This document shows, piece by piece, positions 60,304 to 64,000 of a stretch of 64,000 bases of DNA. The stretch's first letter is position 1. Each line of letters opens with the position of its first letter. The notes beneath the pieces were generated by a model that was not told the DNA's origin, ran no database searches, and was given only the letters and a program-made list of their open reading frames with translations. The translations under genes were made by a program, and so were the position numbers. The stretch is from Pilimelia anulata. GTDB taxonomy: Bacteria > Actinomycetota > Actinomycetes > Mycobacteriales > Micromonosporaceae. Location: NCBI RefSeq assembly GCF_014647895.1, contig NZ_BMQB01000003.1:248001-312000 (forward strand), given 5' to 3'.

Positions 60304-60654
60304 TCAGGCGCCCGCTGATGCAGCCGACGCCGGTAACGCTCCCTCGGCGGGAGTGCAGAGCGAGAGGCTGAACCACCAGCCGCGCCGCCGCGCCGAGGCG
60401 TTGACCAGGACGTGCGCGGCACGGTCCCGGATGACGTTCTGCCGCTTGGTCTCGTCGCACCCGAGGAACCGGTGCCACCGTTCGAAATGACCCGTCGTCC
60501 GCAGGTCCAGCAGAATGGACGGGAGGTGCGGGTGGATCGTCACCGAGTGCGGGGTCGGCAGATCACGCGACGCCGCGAGGCTGAGCACCGCCAGGAGCTG
60601 GGTGTAATCCAGCGGCGACTCGTTCAGCGGCGCCACCTGCTTCGGGCCGGCCAT
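60304..60654 (-). CDS. AICE protein of unknown function
   Basis: The 116-residue protein has a helical N-terminus (LDYTQLLAVLSLAAS) and a middle part (SVTIHPHLPSILLDLRTTGHFERWHRFLG). No family is recognised. Its ATG overlaps the stop of the gene upstream by one base (TGATG), which supports an operon. Confidence 0.65.
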   Translation of the reverse strand: MAGPKQVAPLNESPLDYTQLLAVLSLAASRDLPTPHSVTIHPHLPSILLDLRTTGHFERWHRFLGCDETKRQNVIRDRAAHVLVNASARRRGWWFSLSLCTPAEGALPASAASAGA

Positions 60655-61064
60655 CAGGCGTCGACCTTGGCGCCCGCAGTGGCCCTGATGGCGGGAGCGG
60701 ACTTCGGCGCGTGCATCCCGGTCGCCCGGAACGAGTACGCGAGTCGCCCGTTGCCACCGACGTACGGGGTGACCGTCAGTCCGGTGAACTCCACGTGCTC
60801 GAACGCGCCGACCGGCGGCACCGGCTGGTGGTCGGCCAGGATCTTGACCGTGACCTCACGGGAGCGTCCGGCCAGCTCCGAGTCCATGTCCATGACGCGG
60901 CACTGGTACACGCGCTGGTTGGTGACCTTGTCCTTCGCCGGGGTCCGCTGCCCCGTCCGCTCGTTGTAGTCCATCGCCTCGGCGATCGAGTCTGGGACGA
61001 GGACGACGCCGCATGGGAACAGCTCCCCGAAGCTCATCTTGAACCGCGCTCCACCCTTGATCAT
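60654..61064 (-). CDS. Conserved AICE small protein (counterpart of 49351-49677)
   Basis: The 136-residue protein has a strand-rich centre (YQCRVMDMDSELAGRSREVTVKILAD), then VGAFEHVEFTGLTVTPYVGGNGRLAYSFRATG, a pattern like that of the element 1 protein at the same place. GGAGG precedes the ATG. It is divergent from GntR and is the first gene of the leftward operon. Its function is not known; ssDNA binding would fit its size and strand pattern but is unproven. Confidence 0.7.
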   Translation of the reverse strand: MIKGGARFKMSFGELFPCGVVLVPDSIAEAMDYNERTGQRTPAKDKVTNQRVYQCRVMDMDSELAGRSREVTVKILADHQPVPPVGAFEHVEFTGLTVTPYVGGNGRLAYSFRATGMHAPKSAPAIRATAGAKVDA

Positions 61065-61094
61065 GGGTCTACCTCCGCTTCTAGCCTGCCCAGC

Positions 61095-61187
61095 CTGTCT
61101 AGGCAGGTTGCCGTGAGGCCCAAGTTACCCAACCTGCCTAGACAGGTGCAAGGGATTGCCGAAACTTTTCTAAGTTGCCTAGTCAGC
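61095..61187. promoter_or_regulatory. Operator cluster of the GntR regulator of element 2
   Basis: CTGTCTAGGCAGGTTG (61095-61110) is the exact inverse of CAACCTGCCTAGACAG (61130-61145). Each is itself nearly palindromic (CCTGTCTAGGCAGG). A third copy, TTGCCTAGTCAGC, lies at 61175-61187. They sit between the divergent operon and GntR. Confidence 0.8.
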
Positions 61188-61202
61188 TCTACCCTGAGCG
61201 GC

Positions 61203-62048
61203 ATGAGCCTGGACCCGGACGACCCGCGTTCGCCGTATCTACAGATCGCGGCCTCACTACGCGCCGACATCAAGACCGGCAAGTACGCGCCAGGAGCGCG
61301 CATCCCCTCCCAGCCCCAGCTCAGCGAGCACTTCGGGGTGGCCCGGCAGACCGTCGCCCAGGCATTGAAGGTGCTCAAGACCGAGCGGCTGATCGTCGCC
61401 CGCAGCGGCGGCGGCACCTACGTCCGCGCCAACACTGAGCGGCCCGTGGGTCTGCGACCTCACATCGAAGCAGCGTTCGAGAGCCCCAGCGTCACGATCG
61501 ACTTCGCCGGCTTCTCGGGCGAAACGCTGTACAACGCCATCCAGGAGACGCTCGACAAGGTGCGGATCGGCCGCCTGACACCCGAGTCTCTTCGGGTGCG
61601 CGTCCTGCTCTCCGACATGCGGCACCCGACCGCGATCCCGTGCCGCGCCGAGGATCGGGCCGACGACCCCGCGATCCGGGCACGCTCCCAGCGGATCACA
61701 GACCGCTCAGTCCAAGCCCTCACCGATGCAGTGGAGGAGCTGGCCCGGCTCGACCTGGTGAAGACCGCGACCGCTGAGGTGCGCGTGCACCGCGGAGCGC
61801 CGATGTTCAAGCTCTTCATCATCAATAGCGAGGAAGCGTTCTTCGGCTTCTACCCGGTCGTGAAGCACACCGTGACGATCAATAAGAAGCCCACGGCGAT
61901 CTACGACGCGATGGGCAAGGACGCCATCCTCTTCCCGTTCGCGCCGGGCGACGAGGAGGACCAGGAGTACGACCGCCTCTACGTACAGCAGGCAGCCGCG
62001 TGGTTCGAGAGCGTGTGGTCCACCATCGCGGAGCCGTACGAGCCATGA
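61203..62048 (+). CDS. GntR-family regulator of element 2
   Basis: The 281-residue protein has an N-terminal GntR winged helix (SPYLQIAASLRADIKTGKYAPGARIPSQPQLSEHFGVARQTVAQALKVLKTERLI, wing SGGGTYVRA). The C-terminal domain (about 85-281) is not the usual UTRA pattern and is unassigned; it may bind a ligand or protein. It probably represses the divergent transfer operon via the repeats. Its stop overlaps the HAD gene start by four bases. Confidence 0.9.
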   Translation: MSLDPDDPRSPYLQIAASLRADIKTGKYAPGARIPSQPQLSEHFGVARQTVAQALKVLKTERLIVARSGGGTYVRANTERPVGLRPHIEAAFESPSVTIDFAGFSGETLYNAIQETLDKVRIGRLTPESLRVRVLLSDMRHPTAIPCRAEDRADDPAIRARSQRITDRSVQALTDAVEELARLDLVKTATAEVRVHRGAPMFKLFIINSEEAFFGFYPVVKHTVTINKKPTAIYDAMGKDAILFPFAPGDEEDQEYDRLYVQQAAAWFESVWSTIAEPYEP

Positions 62049-62710
62049 CCACTGACGACCTGGCGGAGCTGCTCGCCCGCGCACGCGTGCTGCTGCTCGA
62101 CTTCGATGGACCGATCTGCTCCTTGTTCGCGCGCCATTCGGCACCGAGCGTCGCTGACAGGCTGCGCGGCATCCTGGAGCAGCACGGCGTGAAGATCCCG
62201 ACTGACCTCCGGGAGGTACGAGACCCGTTGGCGGTCCTGCGATTCAGCGACGGAACCGCAGCCCAGTACCCGGTCGAGGAGGCTCAAGTCGCGGCTGAGG
62301 TGTTAGCTGCGGCCACCGCCGAGCCGACGCCGGGCGCGGCTGAGGTGATCGCCAAAGCCAGCCGGACAGGTCGCCTCCTGGCGGTGGTGTCGAACAACAG
62401 CGCCGCTGCGGTCGACAGCTACCTCGATCGGATGAACTTGGCTGGAGCGTTCTCCGCTGTTGTCGGCCGGCCTGCCAGGGAACCACGATGGATGAAGCCG
62501 CATCCGCAAGCAGTCCTGTCGGCGTTACGGGCTCTGGACGTCGGTCCGGAGGGGGCTCTGATGGTTGGTGATGCTGCCACGGATGTGCTGGCCGCCCACA
62601 GCGCGGGTGTCCCCGTGGTCGGGTACGCAAGCCGTCTGAACAAGTACGAGGCTCTCGCGGAAGCCGACGTGATCGTGACCAGCATGGTCGCCATTGCTAA
62701 CGCACTCTGA
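62045..62710 (+). CDS. HAD-family hydrolase coupled to the GntR regulator
   Basis: The 221-residue protein has the HAD motifs: LLLDFDGPI (Asp19, Asp21), VVSNNSAA, the lysine in WMKPHP and MVGDAATDV. It is a phosphatase-type enzyme of the phosphoglycolate phosphatase-like group; the substrate is unknown. The four-base overlap with GntR places it where element 1 has a glycosyltransferase and pSAM2 has a Nudix-type immunity factor, so an exclusion or signalling role is possible. Confidence 0.85.
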   Translation: MTTDDLAELLARARVLLLDFDGPICSLFARHSAPSVADRLRGILEQHGVKIPTDLREVRDPLAVLRFSDGTAAQYPVEEAQVAAEVLAAATAEPTPGAAEVIAKASRTGRLLAVVSNNSAAAVDSYLDRMNLAGAFSAVVGRPAREPRWMKPHPQAVLSALRALDVGPEGALMVGDAATDVLAAHSAGVPVVGYASRLNKYEALAEADVIVTSMVAIANAL

Positions 62711-62740
62711 CGAACGCAAACGAGGACTGGAGATCAACGA

Positions 62741-63583
62741 ATGTCCACCCTTGAGGAATACTGGGCTGCCGCGCTGACGCGCATGAACGCCGAGGTAAAA
62801 ACTTTCACGCGACTGGTGAAACACAATGCAACCTTAGGTGCCGAGAATGAGACAATATTTGGTCGGCTACTGGAGCGGATATTGCCGCGCAAATATGACA
62901 TCGGGACCGGCATGATAATCGACAGTCACAGCAACTATAGTCGGCAAACTGACCTGATCGTTTACGATCGGTCCGAACTGCCGACGCTGTTCGCACAGTC
63001 AACTCAACTAATCCACGCGATCGAATCAGTATACGCCGCAATCGAGGTTAAGACCCGGCTGCAGGTTTCCGATATTGAAGATTTCGCCAAGAAGGTTCGA
63101 AAAATTCGGGAACTTAGAATAGTGGGAGATGTTAAGGATACGGGTTGCTATGACGGAAAGCTTCCGTTCGTAGCGGTTCTTGCATTCGGATCCTCGGTGG
63201 CGCCGGACACTGTTGCGAGGCGGGTCGGCGAACTCGAAGCCGTCGAGCAGCCTGACCTCCTCTGCGTAATCGATGCGGCGTTACTCGGCTGCCGAGGAAG
63301 TGAACTCGACGGTGCTACCGCCAAGGGGTTCTTCACCGGGCTGGCGCTTGAACATACCCGAGATCCTGACGGAACGCGGGAGCCGTCATCCTACATCGAA
63401 ACTGAAGTAGCGGATCCGTCATACAAAGTCGATGGCAAGAACCTAAGACTAGAACCAGCGCGCGCGCTTTTGGTGTTCCTTCAGAAGCTGAACACTGCAA
63501 TTGGCCAGCGACAAATTGTGGACGATGTCATGAGCCTCTACATGAAAACACCCATGAATGAGCTACATTCGATCACAAGATGA
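62741..63583 (+). CDS. DUF6602-like protein with nuclease-type motif
   Basis: The 280-residue protein resembles the DUF6602 family. It has TLGAENETIFGRLLERILPRKYDIGTGMII, then RQTDLIVYD (Asp71) and YAAIEVKTRL (Glu102, Lys104), a D-x30-ExK pattern of PD-(D/E)xK nucleases. GC is lower than in the surrounding genes, which suggests horizontally acquired cargo. It may act on foreign DNA or RNA; a catalytic role is inferred. It is convergent with the PIN-like gene. Confidence 0.7.
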   Translation: MSTLEEYWAAALTRMNAEVKTFTRLVKHNATLGAENETIFGRLLERILPRKYDIGTGMIIDSHSNYSRQTDLIVYDRSELPTLFAQSTQLIHAIESVYAAIEVKTRLQVSDIEDFAKKVRKIRELRIVGDVKDTGCYDGKLPFVAVLAFGSSVAPDTVARRVGELEAVEQPDLLCVIDAALLGCRGSELDGATAKGFFTGLALEHTRDPDGTREPSSYIETEVADPSYKVDGKNLRLEPARALLVFLQKLNTAIGQRQIVDDVMSLYMKTPMNELHSITR

Positions 63584-63587
63584 CGGT

Positions 63588-64000
63588 CTAGCGCTCGGAC
63601 CAAATTCCCTTGTTGCCCAGGAATGCAGCCGTACCGAGGGTTGCCAACTGCTCTGACTCAGCGGCCTGCGCCATTGAGACCAGCGGTGGTACTTTGCGGA
63701 ACCGATCCTCCGTGATGACCACGACACGATGGCCTTCATCTCTCAGCTCCAGGGCCTGAGCCAGGACGTATGGGGCGCAGTATTCGCGATGATCCATGGG
63801 GTCGATAAACTGATGCCGTGCCATTACCACTCGGACACGATTGTAGTCCGCCCCACGATTAAGCGACTGGCCCTTACCTTGCTTCACGAAAAGATGCGCC
63901 TGCCCCTTGTTGCTGACCCGTTCTAGTTCAGTACAGAGTTGCTCGCACAGAGCTAGCTCTTCGCTTTGGATCATTTCAGCCAGGGCGAAGAATACGGGTG
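63588..64000 (-). CDS. PIN-like domain protein, partial (5' end outside window)
   Basis: The frame is open to the window end; the visible 137 or so residues end IWSER. Segments such as YNRVRVVMARHQFIDPMDHREY, ELRDEGHRVVVITEDRFRKVPPLVSMAQA and TAAFLGNKGIW fit a PIN-like (or DUF4411-like) fold with an acidic residue at the late active-site position. No full active site can be checked. It converges with the DUF6602-like gene, five bases apart, and may be its partner in a defence or toxin module. Confidence 0.5.
   Translation of the reverse strand, partial: PVFFALAEMIQSEELALCEQLCTELERVSNKGQAHLFVKQGKGQSLNRGADYNRVRVVMARHQFIDPMDHREYCAPYVLAQALELRDEGHRVVVITEDRFRKVPPLVSMAQAAESEQLATLGTAAFLGNKGIWSER

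Larger units (their letters stand above)
54921..64000. mobile_element. Element 2: second pSAM2-like AICE, right end outside window
   Basis: Right after the second att copy another complete int-xis-rep-tra-GntR block begins, with the same order as element 1, plus a HAD gene and cargo. No further copy of the 47-bp repeat is seen up to base 64000, so the element continues past the window. Confidence 0.85.

Overview
This window comes from a high-GC actinomycete, most likely a Micromonosporaceae-type filamentous organism. That placement is inference from the very high GC, the GTG starts, and the FHA/PstP/RodA/PbpA/PknA/PknB cluster beside DUF881, sortase E and CrgA, an arrangement typical of the oriC-proximal region of actinomycetes. 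Genes are mostly tightly packed with ATGA or GTGA overlaps.

Layout of the chromosomal part (1-42339). Positions 1-6799 carry a branched-chain (leucine-type) acyl-CoA catabolic cluster: the C-terminal end of a biotin carboxylase, HMG-CoA lyase, a carboxyltransferase and an acyl-CoA dehydrogenase, interrupted by an exported glycosidase-like protein and an SDR enzyme. Positions 7031-17000 hold an LLM flavin enzyme, a MarR/YceI divergent pair, a glutamate-cysteine-ligase-like enzyme, two membrane proteins (one with a PASTA domain), a possible sortase substrate, and an XRE(DUF5753)/DUF397 pair. Positions 17149-20904 hold a two-gene surface-sugar operon, an SRPBCC/ArsR operon and a secreted protein. 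After tRNA-Leu(CAG) at 21012-21097 comes the growth and division cluster fhaA-fhaB-pstP-rodA-pbpA-pknA-pknB (21410-30160), then the opposing trpG-like, 57-aa membrane protein, sortase E and DUF881 genes, crgA, an Fe-S oxidoreductase, two CNNM/CBS membrane proteins, a LamG-like lipoprotein, an NlpC/P60 hydrolase, dcd and an M43 metalloprotease.

Mobile part (42340-64000). A tRNA-Gly(CCC) gene is followed by two pSAM2-like actinomycete integrative and conjugative elements (AICEs) in tandem. Element 1 (about 12.5 kb) is bounded by a 47-bp direct repeat of the 3' part of tRNA-Gly (42370-42416 and 54874-54920). Element 2 begins right after the second repeat and runs off the window. Both have the same leftward module order: small accessory proteins, FtsK-like transfer ATPase, HUH-type Rep, Xis, Int. 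In each, a divergent GntR gene is translationally coupled to an enzyme gene, a glycosyltransferase in element 1 and a HAD hydrolase in element 2.

The most interesting cargo is in element 1 (51956-53451): a 76-aa standalone protein that keeps the colicin E3 16S-rRNase catalytic residues with exact spacing, overlapped by a 114-aa acidic protein and an ImmA/IrrE-type metallopeptidase, with its own promoter-like sequence. This looks like a compact toxin / candidate antidote / protease system. Element 2 carries a DUF6602-like (PD-(D/E)xK-type) protein facing a PIN-like partial gene, a possible defence cargo. Other oddities are a transfer protein split in two genes in element 1, a frameshifted small gene in element 2, and clear operator palindromes upstream of several regulators.
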